64,000 nt of DNA from Betaproteobacteria bacterium HGW-Betaproteobacteria-7 (GTDB lineage: Bacteria > Pseudomonadota > Gammaproteobacteria > Burkholderiales > Rhodocyclaceae): NCBI GenBank assembly GCA_002840765.1, contig PHCE01000012.1, positions 62,001-126,000 of the forward strand, given 5' to 3'. Position 1 is the first letter of the stretch. The number at the start of each line of letters is the position of its first letter. This document shows positions 1-7,966 of the stretch, one piece after another. Both the position numbers and the translations under genes were made by a program. A model generated the notes under the pieces. It was not told where the DNA came from and did no database searches. It saw only the letters and a program-made list of their open reading frames with translations.

Positions 1-1770
1 CTTGAGATCGGTTTCCTTGCCGTACTTGGCTACCGACGCCGCGTAAAAGGAGCCTTGCCACATCGGGTCTTCCGGCACCAGGCCGCGGATTTGCGCGAAA
101 CTGGTGACCCCGGACTTGACCGTTGGCAGACCTGCCTCGCTGCCGCCGTATTTTTCGCCGGTGATTATGTTCTTGGTTGTCCAGCCTTCCGATGTCCATA
201 TCTGGCCGGCGAGCGCCGCGACGTCCAGTTGGTTGGTTGCCGGGCCGAAAGTGCCTGCGAAACTGGCGCCGCTGGCCCACAAGGATCCGGGCAATTTGTC
301 AGAATCGAATGTCGGATTGACATCACTGATGACCATCTGGGTCGGTTTGGCACAGACATTGAAGCCCGAGCCACCATAGGGGTTCGTCCAGCTCAGCACG
401 GCCGGCAACTTCGGATCCTCGTTTTGCGTCAATCCACCGGAAAGAGCGGTTCCATCCCAATAGTCAGTGGTTCTGGTAGCGCCGGCGAGGTAGCGCAGCC
501 CCTCGTACATCATTTCCGCGACCGGGTTGCCGACGGTGTTGGACGACGAAGATTCACCGGTCTTAGAGCTATAAGCACCTCCGCCAGCACCACTGAAGGG
601 ACGGACCTGCAAGCGGTCGATCGTATAGACCATGCCTTTGACGGAGGTCGAGAAGATGCCCGTGGATGCGTCGACTTCGTCGGTAAAGCTCGAGATGGCC
701 TTGCGTAACATGCCACCATTGAAATTCTTGACCGATGTGCCGGTCAGCAGGCCAAAATAGACCGAATTCTGCTCGCCAAAGTCATGAAGGATGCCGACGG
801 GCTTCTTGTTCTGTCCGTAAGTTTTGCAATAGCCATTGGCATCCGCACCCTTATTCGGCGTCTGGTCGTCGTCGCCGCTGGTATCACAGACCACCACGCG
901 TACGTTCAGATTGGTCGGGGTGACGGCGGTGCCGTTTAGTGGTGTATCGGCCACCGCCGAAGTCTCAGCCGCGATCCAGTCCCAAGCCCGTTCGCCGCGG
1001 TTGGTCAGGATGCGCAACAGCGGTGGGTTATTGGCCGCGGTACTGCCCAGGGTGACATTGGCGAACAGGTGCCGCTTGCCTGCAGTCGGCTGGCTCAGGG
1101 GCGTATAGTCGGCGATATCGTAGCCGTCCACGGTCGTACTGGTGTATTCCTTGCCGTAGGCATGCAAATCCTGAGGAATGTTGGCCCGTTCAAGCACCGT
1201 GTGCGAGGTCTTCTTGCCTGATACATAGGTCAGATCAAGATAGCGCTTGCCGCCGTAAAGCACCTTGCGCAGTGCATCAATCCGGGTCGTCGTCATGTAG
1301 TTCAGGAAGTCGCCACTCCATGGCGAGGTAAGGCCGCTCTTCGAATAGCTCGTACATTTTTTCGTGCCTGTATCGGTGTCACCGATGGGCACGAAGGCTT
1401 TCAATGTACCAGCTGAGCCGCCACTACCATAGGCATAATCCTTGTATTCGTAGCACTTGTAGGGATCGAAATAGCCATAGTAGTCCAGGATATTGGTCTT
1501 GTAGGCCTTGGCGACCGGGTCGTATTCCTTGAGTTCCGGGTTGTAGCGGGTATCCATGACGCCGTCGCCGTTGATGTCGCTGGCATCGTCATAGGCTTCG
1601 ACGAAGAGGCGCGAATCCCGCTGCATGGTCATCAGGATCAGCGGGGCGGCCGAGACATTGCCGATCAGTGGCATCGAATAGAGTCCGGAAAAGCTTTGCG
1701 CGTATGCAGTCGGCGGCAGCGCCGCGGCGGCGAGCGCCAGGATCAACAAGGGGGTATGTAGCTTTTTCAT
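1..1770 (-). CDS. pilY1: Type IV pilus tip/assembly protein PilY1 (partial, 3' end outside window)
   Basis: PilY1/PilC-family protein that sits at the type IV pilus tip and acts in pilus extension, adhesion and surface sensing. Only the N-terminal 590 residues are in the window, and the frame stays open to base 1; the family is usually above 1,000 residues. A signal peptide ends near AYA-Q (about residue 24). An EF-hand-like Ca site DINGDGVMD lies at about residues 65-73, followed by the Tyr/Asp-rich segment typical of betaproteobacterial PilY1. The start at 1770 is preferred over an in-frame ATG at 1776, because GAGGA lies 6 nt before it and abuts the other. It is the last gene of the minor pilin operon, 21 nt after pilX. 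The C-terminal propeller domain cannot be checked here. Confidence 0.9.
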   Translation of the reverse strand, partial: MKKLHTPLLILALAAAALPPTAYAQSFSGLYSMPLIGNVSAAPLILMTMQRDSRLFVEAYDDASDINGDGVMDTRYNPELKEYDPVAKAYKTNILDYYGYFDPYKCYEYKDYAYGSGGSAGTLKAFVPIGDTDTGTKKCTSYSKSGLTSPWSGDFLNYMTTTRIDALRKVLYGGKRYLDLTYVSGKKTSHTVLERANIPQDLHAYGKEYTSTTVDGYDIADYTPLSQPTAGKRHLFANVTLGSTAANNPPLLRILTNRGERAWDWIAAETSAVADTPLNGTAVTPTNLNVRVVVCDTSGDDDQTPNKGADANGYCKTYGQNKKPVGILHDFGEQNSVYFGLLTGTSVKNFNGGMLRKAISSFTDEVDASTGIFSTSVKGMVYTIDRLQVRPFSGAGGGAYSSKTGESSSSNTVGNPVAEMMYEGLRYLAGATRTTDYWDGTALSGGLTQNEDPKLPAVLSWTNPYGGSGFNVCAKPTQMVISDVNPTFDSDKLPGSLWASGASFAGTFGPATNQLDVAALAGQIWTSEGWTTKNIITGEKYGGSEAGLPTVKSGVTSFAQIRGLVPEDPMWQGSFYAASVAKYGKETDLK

Positions 1771-1791
1771 GGCCATTCCTCGCCTAAGGCA

Positions 1792-2418
1792 TCATTGACT
1801 GGTATACGTGGCTTGCAGTATCACCACCGTGTTGGCCGAGCTACCCCAGCCTTTGGCGGTTACGCGGTATGACATAAGCAGGTTGCCGTCGACGGGCATT
1901 TCCTCAATGACATATCTGGGCAACTTGATTGGTTTGCCGGCCTTACCGACATCACCGCTGGCGACGAAAGTGACATGATCACCGCTGCCGGTGAAAGAAC
2001 AGTTTGTGGTTTCCCAGGGGTATTCGTTCCAGAAATCGATTGAACTGCCATCCCAACGGGTGCCGGAGGTAAAGGTGCTGTTGGTTGCTGCAAAGTACGG
2101 CACGCCGGTATTGAGCTTGTAGATGCCCTTGGCGGTACAAGCTGTGCCGTTGAATGTGGCCGACGATGGCGCCGAGGTGACGGATAGATATTTTTCCGCT
2201 GCGCGCAAAGCCGACTCGGCCGCCTGGAAGGCGATGCCCCGGTCGCGAACGTTGCCGGCCATGCGCTCCTGCATGGTGGCCGTGCGCAGGGCCGTGAAGG
2301 CAAGCATAGTCAGGGCGACCATCAGGATGAGGCCGACGAAAAGTATTGCCCCGCCTTGTCGGCCCATGGTGGGCATGTTCTGGCGCGACGCGGAAATGGG
2401 CCGGGTGGTTAGCATCAT
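1792..2418 (-). CDS. pilX: Minor pilin-associated protein PilX
   Basis: PilX-type minor pilin (208 aa) that helps prime type IV pilus assembly with PilV, PilW, FimT and PilY1 in the inner membrane. After a short basic N-terminus comes a GGAILFVGLILMVALTML hydrophobic helix, then the TATMQERMAGN-like and AFQAAESALRAAE segments typical of PilX. A classic prepilin G-F cleavage site is not obvious, which is common in PilX. The start overlaps the pilW stop as ATGA, so translation is probably coupled; two consecutive ATGs (2418 and 2415) are possible starts. A second methionine about 17 codons in, before GRQGG, could also be used. Confidence 0.85.
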   Translation of the reverse strand: MMLTTRPISASRQNMPTMGRQGGAILFVGLILMVALTMLAFTALRTATMQERMAGNVRDRGIAFQAAESALRAAEKYLSVTSAPSSATFNGTACTAKGIYKLNTGVPYFAATNSTFTSGTRWDGSSIDFWNEYPWETTNCSFTGSGDHVTFVASGDVGKAGKPIKLPRYVIEEMPVDGNLLMSYRVTAKGWGSSANTVVILQATYTSQ

Positions 2419-3554
2419 GGGTCGGTGGAGAGCAGTGTGCGGTTACGGATGCTGATGGTGCTGCCGACGACGAGCCGCAAGTGCTTGTCGGTTGGTGTCA
2501 CCGTGGCGCTGTTGAAATAGACCTTCTGAATGTCGGTGGTCAGATTGTTTTCCGGGGAGCGAACGAGCAGGTCGATACGTACCGACTTGACCAGCGACCA
2601 ATTGGTGACGCCTGAAGCAGTTTGGTAGCTGGTCGGATAACCGGTCGTTGTGGCAGCTACGCCGTACTTGACCTGGAAGCTTTCAATGTAGGGAACCAAG
2701 GCGATTTCGGTGCTATTAACCATGTTCTTGCGATACAGGGTGGGTATGCCATCGGCGTCATTTTTTACGTAGTAGGCGTTGCGTGTCAGTTTCAGCAAGG
2801 AGCCGCCCTTGTAGTTGTTGCCCCAGTCCTTGCAGCTATTTCCCCAGGCCGGCGAGGTGCAACCGCCGCTGTTGCCGGTGCTGTGGACTATGATTCCACT
2901 GGAGTTAACCTGACAGGCTTGGAAAATCACGGAGTTCTTGCAATCGGAAGCAATCAGGATGTCGCCTTCCTGGACGCAGTTGGCCAGATCCGTGCCGGTC
3001 ACGTTGACGCCGATGTTGGCGGCATTGCCGCCCGGGGGATCCTTGTCGATTGTCACAGCACTAGCAGCTGAATTCGTTCCCTCGCAGGGATTGCCGGCAC
3101 GGCTGAGTTCCAGTACATCGGTGCCGCTGAGCGGCGTAATGCCGAGGGCTGTGATTGCCGCGGTGACGTTTTCGTGGCCGTGGATCGGTTCGCTTGCGCC
3201 GACGGTCGCACAGCCAGTTCCGCCGAGTGTGCAGATGACGGTTGGTACGGTGGCGGTGGGCCAAGCGCAAGCAGCCGCGCTGCCTCCGGCCTGATAAGCA
3301 GAGGCTAGGCTGGCGCATCCAAAATCACCGCCTTGCCGGATATCCCGGCTCAGGTACTCGAAGGCCAGACGGGCGCTTTCCTGCATCCGGGCCAGGTTTT
3401 CCTGGACCTGGTAGGTTTTTTTGCTGCCGACATAGATATAGCTGACGCCAAGAATCAAGAACAGGCTGATGGCTAGCGCGACCAGCAGTTCGATCAGCGA
3501 AAAGCCGGTAGGAAGATTTCGATGGAGCGGGGGGCTAAGCAGAGTTATTTTCAT
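2415..3554 (-). CDS. pilW: Minor pilin PilW
   Basis: PilW-family minor pseudopilin (379 aa) of the type IV pilus priming complex. The prepilin peptidase site is visible as GFSLIELLVALAISLFLIL, with Gly(-1), Phe(+1) and Glu(+5), followed by the N-methylated hydrophobic helix. Next comes the conserved ARMQESARLAFEYLSRDIRQGG segment, which marks PilW. The open frame extends upstream to 3755, but that extension overlaps pilV in another frame and lacks pilin character, so the methionine at 3554 (MKITLLSPP) is taken. It lies 17 nt after pilV and overlaps pilX by 4 nt. Confidence 0.88.
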   Translation of the reverse strand: MKITLLSPPLHRNLPTGFSLIELLVALAISLFLILGVSYIYVGSKKTYQVQENLARMQESARLAFEYLSRDIRQGGDFGCASLASAYQAGGSAAACAWPTATVPTVICTLGGTGCATVGASEPIHGHENVTAAITALGITPLSGTDVLELSRAGNPCEGTNSAASAVTIDKDPPGGNAANIGVNVTGTDLANCVQEGDILIASDCKNSVIFQACQVNSSGIIVHSTGNSGGCTSPAWGNSCKDWGNNYKGGSLLKLTRNAYYVKNDADGIPTLYRKNMVNSTEIALVPYIESFQVKYGVAATTTGYPTSYQTASGVTNWSLVKSVRIDLLVRSPENNLTTDIQKVYFNSATVTPTDKHLRLVVGSTISIRNRTLLSTDP

Positions 3555-3571
3555 GTTTTCAGAGTTTCCCG

Positions 3572-4060
3572 TCAGAAAACGCAGCTTTCGCCAATAGCGC
3601 AGCCCTGGGTTTCGACGGACAGGGACTGCGTAGTGCCGCCGCCGGTGCCGCGGGCATCGTTCCACTGGATGGTGACGCGCAGGGTGCTCGCACCAGCGGC
3701 CGCCTCGATCTTGGCCTTGCTCGAAGGAAGCTGGTTGCCAAGCGCAGTGAGCCATTCTTCCTTGTCAATGTCCACCATGGCGCTCGCCGAACCCGGCGTC
3801 AGCTTGCCATTCACGAAACTGCCACCGGTATCGTAGCTGCCGGCAATCAGGGCCTTCTTGTTGGCGCGCATGCGGTCGAGCATGTCATAACCCAGGAAGG
3901 TCGCTGTTGAACGGTAGTAGGCGCTCTGGTTGTTCTTGATGCCGGTGATCTGCATCGAGGCGACGCCGAGCAGGCCGAAGGAAATGACGACGATCGCCAC
4001 CAAGACCTCGATCAATGAAAGACCGGATTGATGATTTGGGAGGGAGATTTTTGAGGGCAT
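3572..4060 (-). CDS. pilV: Type IV pilus modification/minor pilin PilV
   Basis: PilV-type minor pseudopilin, 162 aa. The prepilin motif reads SGLSLIEVLVAIVVISFGLL (Gly -1, Leu +1, Glu +5), followed by GVASMQITGIKNNQSAYYRS and the DMLDRMRAN segment typical of PilV. The rest is a small globular C-terminal domain with two late cysteines (CAIGESC), probably disulphide-bonded. It starts 6 nt after the fimT stop and is the second gene of the operon. No strong Shine-Dalgarno is seen, so translation is probably coupled to fimT. Confidence 0.88.
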   Translation of the reverse strand: MPSKISLPNHQSGLSLIEVLVAIVVISFGLLGVASMQITGIKNNQSAYYRSTATFLGYDMLDRMRANKKALIAGSYDTGGSFVNGKLTPGSASAMVDIDKEEWLTALGNQLPSSKAKIEAAAGASTLRVTIQWNDARGTGGGTTQSLSVETQGCAIGESCVF

Positions 4061-4066
4061 GTTTGC

Positions 4067-4606
4067 TCAGGTGCAGGTGTGATTCTTAACGGAAACGCTT
4101 CCGCTCACGTTAATGGAAATCTGCCGTGATTGATCGTTGGCGCCACCCTGGCGGCACAGATTGAAATTGCCCGAAATTCCCACGTCAGAGGCATTCACGG
4201 CGACGCCAAGCGCGTTGTAACGAACGGCTAGAGGGAAGTCGGAACTGGTCAACGTATTTCCGCCAGCCAACGCATCGTGCACCTGCAATAGCGTACTTTC
4301 GGTCTTACAGAAGTCGGCTGCCGCGGAGATGGTCCGTGCGGTGCTACTATCAACGAACACCCGCCACCCATCGCTCCAATTATTGGCGGTGGCACTGACG
4401 CGCTTGACGCAAACCGGAGCTCCTTGGCGGACGGCCTCGGAACGGGCTGTATTGAGTGCTGAAATAAGATCGTTGGCCTGGGTGGTGAGGCGATTTCTGG
4501 CGAGCAAATCGGTAAAGGAAGGCAGGCCGATCGTCAGCAGAATGGCAGCGATCACCATTGCTATAAGTAGTTCGATCAGGGTGAAGCCTGGGGCACGAGA
4601 ACGCAT
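4067..4606 (-). CDS. fimT: GspH/FimT family minor pseudopilin
   Basis: FimT/GspH-type pseudopilin (179 aa), first gene of the minor pilin operon. The prepilin cleavage motif is PGFTLIELLIAMVIAAILLT, followed by the GspH signature region NRLTTQANDLISALNTARSEAVRQ and a C-terminal half with Cys residues. The open frame reaches 4750, but the ATG at 4606 is the start: a strong AAGGAGG lies 6 nt upstream and the upstream codons are not pilin-like. Only the minor-pilin set is here; the major pilin and the assembly ATPases must be elsewhere in the genome. Confidence 0.87.
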   Translation of the reverse strand: MRSRAPGFTLIELLIAMVIAAILLTIGLPSFTDLLARNRLTTQANDLISALNTARSEAVRQGAPVCVKRVSATANNWSDGWRVFVDSSTARTISAAADFCKTESTLLQVHDALAGGNTLTSSDFPLAVRYNALGVAVNASDVGISGNFNLCRQGGANDQSRQISINVSGSVSVKNHTCT

Positions 4607-4627
4607 GTTTCCTCCTTGAATATCAAG

Positions 4628-4719
4628 TGTATCGATACATGTGTTGCATGCGCCGGCCGGGCGATGAGCGGTATGCATCGCGGGGTGACTGGTCGGTCGG
4701 TGGCGACGCTGATACATGT
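4628..4719. promoter_or_regulatory. Palindrome and direct repeat upstream of the minor pilin operon
   Basis: The region between fimT and rpsT holds a perfect 12-bp palindrome TGTATCGATACA at 4628-4639. The 9-mer GATACATGT occurs at 4634-4642, overlapping the palindrome, and again at 4711-4719. The position just upstream of fimT suggests an operator for the pilin operon. This is inference; no known regulator consensus was matched. Confidence 0.3.
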
Positions 4720-4800
4720 CGTTACTCGCATCGCCATGCCGTAGTTGCACTGAGTAGGTTCCTGTTTTTTCAGATGGTTCTTTATTTGCAAATCCACTTG

Positions 4801-4809
4801 TGGTAAACT
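4801..4809 (+). promoter_or_regulatory. Candidate extended -10 promoter of rpsT
   Basis: TGGTAAACT reads as an extended -10 element (TG-N-TAAACT) 36 nt before the rpsT start. It lies in an AT-rich stretch of an otherwise GC-rich region. The -35 region (TTTATT at the expected spacing) is weak. Confidence 0.4.
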
Positions 4810-4845
4810 GCTGCGTTTTATTGCTCTAATTAACGGATTAAATTC

Positions 4846-5112
4846 ATGGCCAACAGCGCACAAGCCCGCAAGCGCGCCCGTCAAGCTGACGGGCAGCGCG
4901 CCCACAACGCAAGCCTGCGTTCGACCCTGCGTACCGCGATCAAGCGTGTGCGTCAGGCGATCCTGGCTGGCGACAAAGCCGCCGCCCAGGGCGTTTATCA
5001 GCAATCTGTCGCGGTTCTCGATCGTATCGCCGACAAGAAGATCGTGCATAAGAACAAGGCTTCTCGTACCAAGAGCCGCCTGTCTGCCCAGATCAAGGCC
5101 CTTGCTGCCTGA
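4846..5112 (+). CDS. rpsT: 30S ribosomal protein S20
   Basis: Small-subunit ribosomal protein S20 (88 aa), a three-helix bundle that binds 16S rRNA early in 30S assembly. The N-terminus [20 protein letters not shown] and the segment [20 protein letters not shown] are diagnostic. The length is normal for the family and the protein is strongly basic. It is transcribed alone between a short AT-rich promoter region and a strong rho-independent terminator. Codon use is strongly biased, as expected for a highly expressed gene. Confidence 0.98.
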   Translation: MANSAQARKRARQADGQRAHNASLRSTLRTAIKRVRQAILAGDKAAAQGVYQQSVAVLDRIADKKIVHKNKASRTKSRLSAQIKALAA

Positions 5113-5135
5113 TCCTTGCGTGATCAAATAAGAAT

Positions 5136-5157
5136 GGCGCCTGTGGGCGCCTTTTTT
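5136..5157 (+). terminator. Rho-independent terminator of rpsT
   Basis: GGCGCC (5136-5141), a TGTG loop and GGCGCC (5146-5151) form a 6-bp GC stem followed directly by six T. It ends 45 nt after the rpsT stop. Confidence 0.9.
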
Positions 5158-5180
5158 GTTGCCGATTTTTTTTGATCAGT

Positions 5181-5480
5181 TTATTTCTTGTCGCTGATGA
5201 TGCAGACGCCGTCCACGATCTGCAGGTCATTGTCCTGGGCGAAATTGAGCATGAAACGGTAGGCCATCGGTTCGACTTCGCCCAGTCGGCCATCGACGAA
5301 AACGGCTTTTTCCCCGTTGTAATCGCCGGGGCCGACGTAGGGGGAGTATTTCATCTTGCGTTCGGCGCCGAAGGCAGACATGACGCCGCAGAGGCGTTCG
5401 GCCCAGTCGCTCGGGCGGAATTTTTTCCCTTCTTTGGTTAGGCCAACAATGATGAAAGTGGTCGATTCGTGTGTTGTCAT
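5181..5480 (-). CDS. DUF3579 domain-containing protein
   Basis: Conserved 99-aa protein of the DUF3579 family, common in betaproteobacteria and often found next to rpsT and the arginine genes, as here. The family core GKKFRPSDWAERLCGVMSAF is present, followed by KYSPYV and a C-terminal segment with MLNFAQDNDLQIVDGVC. It has no signal peptide or membrane segment, so it is probably cytosolic. The biochemical role is unknown. It is convergent with rpsT and probably transcribed alone. Confidence 0.85.
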   Translation of the reverse strand: MTTHESTTFIIVGLTKEGKKFRPSDWAERLCGVMSAFGAERKMKYSPYVGPGDYNGEKAVFVDGRLGEVEPMAYRFMLNFAQDNDLQIVDGVCIISDKK

Positions 5481-5537
5481 TGTTTTACTCTGCGTTGGGG
5501 GCGGTGCGACCTAGTCGCGCAGATTTTAGCAGAAGGC

Positions 5538-5563
5538 TTCCGGCTGTGGCAGTGCGGCCGGAA
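5538..5563. repeat. 7-bp inverted repeat in the 5481-5658 intergenic region
   Basis: TTCCGGC (5538-5544) pairs with GCCGGAA (5557-5563). A second short hairpin, TGCGAC-CTA-GTCGC, lies at about 5505-5518. Both sit between the divergent DUF3579 gene and the small Cys-rich gene and could be RNA hairpins or operators. No T-run follows. Confidence 0.35.
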
Positions 5564-5598
5564 ATTGGGCGAAACTTCTTTCGTTTTAACGCGATAGA

Positions 5599-5627
5599 TT
5601 GTGTTTGTAGAATCGACTGCATATACT
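5599..5627 (+). promoter_or_regulatory. Candidate sigma-70 promoter of the small Cys-rich gene
   Basis: TTGTGT (5599-5604), a 17-nt spacer and TATACT (5622-5627) form a good sigma-70-like promoter. It lies 31 nt before the GTG start at 5659. Confidence 0.5.
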
Positions 5628-5658
5628 CGATCTAATCCCATGATCTGACGGAGGTTCC

Positions 5659-5889
5659 GTGCAGACAGTTGTCATTACGAAGTACCTGTTTCGCATTCGC
5701 ACGCGTAGCGGCGTGCTGGTCGAAAACCTTGCCATTTCCGGTCGTGATGAGGCGGATGCCCGGCGCAAGCTGTGCACTATCTGCCGCGGCTGTGAGGTGC
5801 AGGCTTGCCAGGTGGTGCGCCCTTCGCCAGTTGGGCGCAACGGGAACCCGAACTACGAGGATGTCGTCGATCTGATCATCGCTTCGTGA
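5659..5889 (+). CDS. Small conserved hypothetical protein with a four-Cys cluster
   Basis: A 76-aa protein of unknown function. The GTG start is supported by ACGGAGG 4 nt upstream and by a good promoter. The N-terminal half is beta-rich (ITKYLFRIRTRSGVLVENL). A cluster C-x2-C-x2-C-x4-C (CTICRGCEVQAC, about residues 39-50) could bind a metal. The end overlaps the 3' end of the convergent parA-like gene by 14 bp. No family name could be assigned. Confidence that it is real rests on its start signals and composition. Confidence 0.6.
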   Translation: MQTVVITKYLFRIRTRSGVLVENLAISGRDEADARRKLCTICRGCEVQACQVVRPSPVGRNGNPNYEDVVDLIIAS

Positions 5890-6652
5890 GCTGCATGTCG
5901 CCACGGGTGACGAGTTCGGCGAGCAGGCTCTGGTAGTCGTGGGCGCCTCTGCTGGAGGCGTTGCGGCGGAAGACATCCTGGTTGACTGAAGGGCTTTCGG
6001 CGACGGTGACGTTTTCCGAGATGACGGTGTCGAGCACCTCATCGCCGTAGCGTTCGCGTAGTTTGCGGCGCACGTCGTCGCTCATTCGCCGGCGGCGGTC
6101 GAAGCGGGTCAGCAGGTAGCGGCGTTCGACGCGGCGCTTGATGACGGGTTCCAGCACCTGCAGCGTACGCGTGATGTGGTCGGCGGCCTGTAGCGACAGG
6201 TAATCGGTCGACACCGGGATGATCAGGCGTTCACAAGCGAAGATGGCGTTCAGGGCGAGGACGCCGATATAGGGGCAGCAGTCGATGATGCAGGGGCGCT
6301 CTGGGTCACTGGTTAGTGTTGCATCGAGACCGAGGCGGAGCTTGTTGAGGATGGCTGGCCCCTTGCCGAAGATGGAGTCGACCTTGATCAATTGCTGGTG
6401 TGCCGGAACCAGATAACCGATGTGCTCCCAGGGAATTTCCAGTTCGCTCAGGCTGCGTGTGTCCTGATAGAAGGCGAACAAGCTGCGACTTGCCTCGACC
6501 GGTGCCTGGCCGTGAATGCTCGAAAGGTGCCCTTGCGGGTCGAGATCGAGAAGTAGTGAGGGGGATCCGGAGCGGTGCAGGGCGGCGCCAAGATTAAGCG
6601 CAGTCGTCGTTTTTCCGACGCCCCCCTTCTGGTTGAAAATGGCGATGCGCAT
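5876..6652 (-). CDS. ParA/Soj-family ATPase (orphan)
   Basis: ParA-type deviant Walker ATPase, 258 aa. It has the Walker A motif KGGVGKTT at residues 9-16, a LLLDLDPQGHLSS motif, and the CIIDCCPYIGVLALNA Walker B region. Such proteins position chromosomes, plasmids or large protein complexes. No parB-like gene is beside it, so it may serve cargo other than DNA, or be an uncharacterised chromosomal ParA. It is convergent with the small Cys-rich gene (14-bp overlap) and divergent from argD. Confidence 0.85.
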   Translation of the reverse strand: MRIAIFNQKGGVGKTTTALNLGAALHRSGSPSLLLDLDPQGHLSSIHGQAPVEASRSLFAFYQDTRSLSELEIPWEHIGYLVPAHQQLIKVDSIFGKGPAILNKLRLGLDATLTSDPERPCIIDCCPYIGVLALNAIFACERLIIPVSTDYLSLQAADHITRTLQVLEPVIKRRVERRYLLTRFDRRRRMSDDVRRKLRERYGDEVLDTVISENVTVAESPSVNQDVFRRNASSRGAHDYQSLLAELVTRGDMQLTKR

Positions 6653-6750
6653 GGTTTTGCCGTTCTATACAAGGCTCTATTTTTCACTTAACATTCCATT
6701 TTCTGCAACTCTTTCGGAAGATCGTCGTTCGAATAAGTTGCGTTTGTTCC

Positions 6751-6766
6751 GGCGGCGATGGCCGCC
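6751..6766 (+). promoter_or_regulatory. GC hairpin and T-rich tract in the argD leader
   Basis: GGCGGC (6751-6756) pairs with GCCGCC (6761-6766) and is followed by GTTTTCGTTTTATG. The structure resembles a weak intrinsic terminator only 24 nt before the argD start, so it may attenuate argD or reduce its translation. This is inference from position. Confidence 0.4.
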
Positions 6767-6790
6767 GTTTTCGTTTTATGGGGTTGCCTC

Positions 6791-7963
6791 ATGTCGCATG
6801 TCATGAACACCTATGCCCGTTTGCCCGTCACCTTCAGCCATGGTCAGGGCAGTCGGATTTTCGATTGCGAAGGACGCGAGTACCTGGATGCCTTGTCCGG
6901 AATCGCCGTGTCGACGCTCGGCCACGCCCATCCCAAACTGGTAGCCGCGATTGCTGCTCAGGCCGGGCGCATGCTGCACACCTCCAATCTGTACCGCATT
7001 CGCGAGCAGGAGCAACTAGCCGACAAGCTCTGCGAGCTGTCCGGCATGCAGGAGGTTTTTTTCGGCAATTCCGGTGCTGAAGCCAACGAGGCTGCGATCA
7101 AGCTGGCGCGTTTCTACGGTCACAAGAAGGGTGTCGAACTGCCGACGGTGATCGTCATGGAAAAGGCTTTCCATGGACGTACCATGGCGACCTTGTCGGC
7201 CACGGGCAATCGCAAGGCGCAGGCCGGTTTCGAGCCGCTGGTCGCTGGCTTCGTCCGCGTGCCCTACGGCGATTTGGCGGCGATTCAGGCGGTTGCCGAG
7301 CACAACAAGAACATCGTCGCCGTCATGCTGGAAATCATCCAGGGCGAGGGCGGCATCCATCTGGTTGATTCGTCGTACTACCGCGGTGTGCGCGAGATCT
7401 GCGACGCCCACGAGTGGCTGATGATCTGCGACGAGGTCCAATGCGGCATGGGGCGCACCGGCAAATGGTTCGGCTTCCAACAGGCGGGTGTCCAGCCGGA
7501 TGTGGCGACGCTGGCCAAGGGCCTGGGTTCGGGCTTGCCGATCGGTGCCTGTCTGGCCGGCGGCCGGGCTGCTGGGCTGTTCGGGCCGGGCAACCATGGT
7601 TCAACCTTCGGTGGCAATCCGCTGGTGTCCACGGCCGCCCTGACGACGCTGCAGGTGATCGAGGAGGAGGGGCTGCTCGACAACGCGGCCCGTATCGGCG
7701 CCCTGATTCGCCAGTTGTTCGGCGAGGCGCTGGCTGGCGTCAAGGGTCTGGTCGAGATTCGTGGTCATGGGTTGATGATCGGTATCGAGCTGGATCGCCC
7801 CTGTGGCGAACTGGTCGGTAAGGGGCTGGCGGCCGGGCTGTTGATCAACGTGACGGCCGATACGGTTGTGCGTTTCCTGCCGCCGCTGATTTTCAGCGAA
7901 AGCGATGCCCGCGAGTTGGTGGCGCGCACGGTGCCGCTGATCAAGGAATTTCTGGCGGCCTGA
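6791..7963 (+). CDS. argD: Acetylornithine aminotransferase
   Basis: PLP-dependent class III aminotransferase (390 aa) that converts N-acetylglutamate semialdehyde to N-acetylornithine in arginine synthesis, and often succinyl-DAP in lysine synthesis. Family marks: LDALSGIAVSTLGHAHP, FFGNSGAEANEAAIKLAR, the cofactor-binding ICDEVQCGMGRTG, and the PLP lysine in TLAKGLGSG (about K243). The ATG at 6791 is chosen; an ATG four codons later is possible. The open frame reaches back to 6758, but that part carries the leader hairpin. It is followed 3 nt later by argF, forming an arginine operon. Confidence 0.95.
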   Translation: MSHVMNTYARLPVTFSHGQGSRIFDCEGREYLDALSGIAVSTLGHAHPKLVAAIAAQAGRMLHTSNLYRIREQEQLADKLCELSGMQEVFFGNSGAEANEAAIKLARFYGHKKGVELPTVIVMEKAFHGRTMATLSATGNRKAQAGFEPLVAGFVRVPYGDLAAIQAVAEHNKNIVAVMLEIIQGEGGIHLVDSSYYRGVREICDAHEWLMICDEVQCGMGRTGKWFGFQQAGVQPDVATLAKGLGSGLPIGACLAGGRAAGLFGPGNHGSTFGGNPLVSTAALTTLQVIEEEGLLDNAARIGALIRQLFGEALAGVKGLVEIRGHGLMIGIELDRPCGELVGKGLAAGLLINVTADTVVRFLPPLIFSESDARELVARTVPLIKEFLAA

Positions 7964-7966
7964 ACC

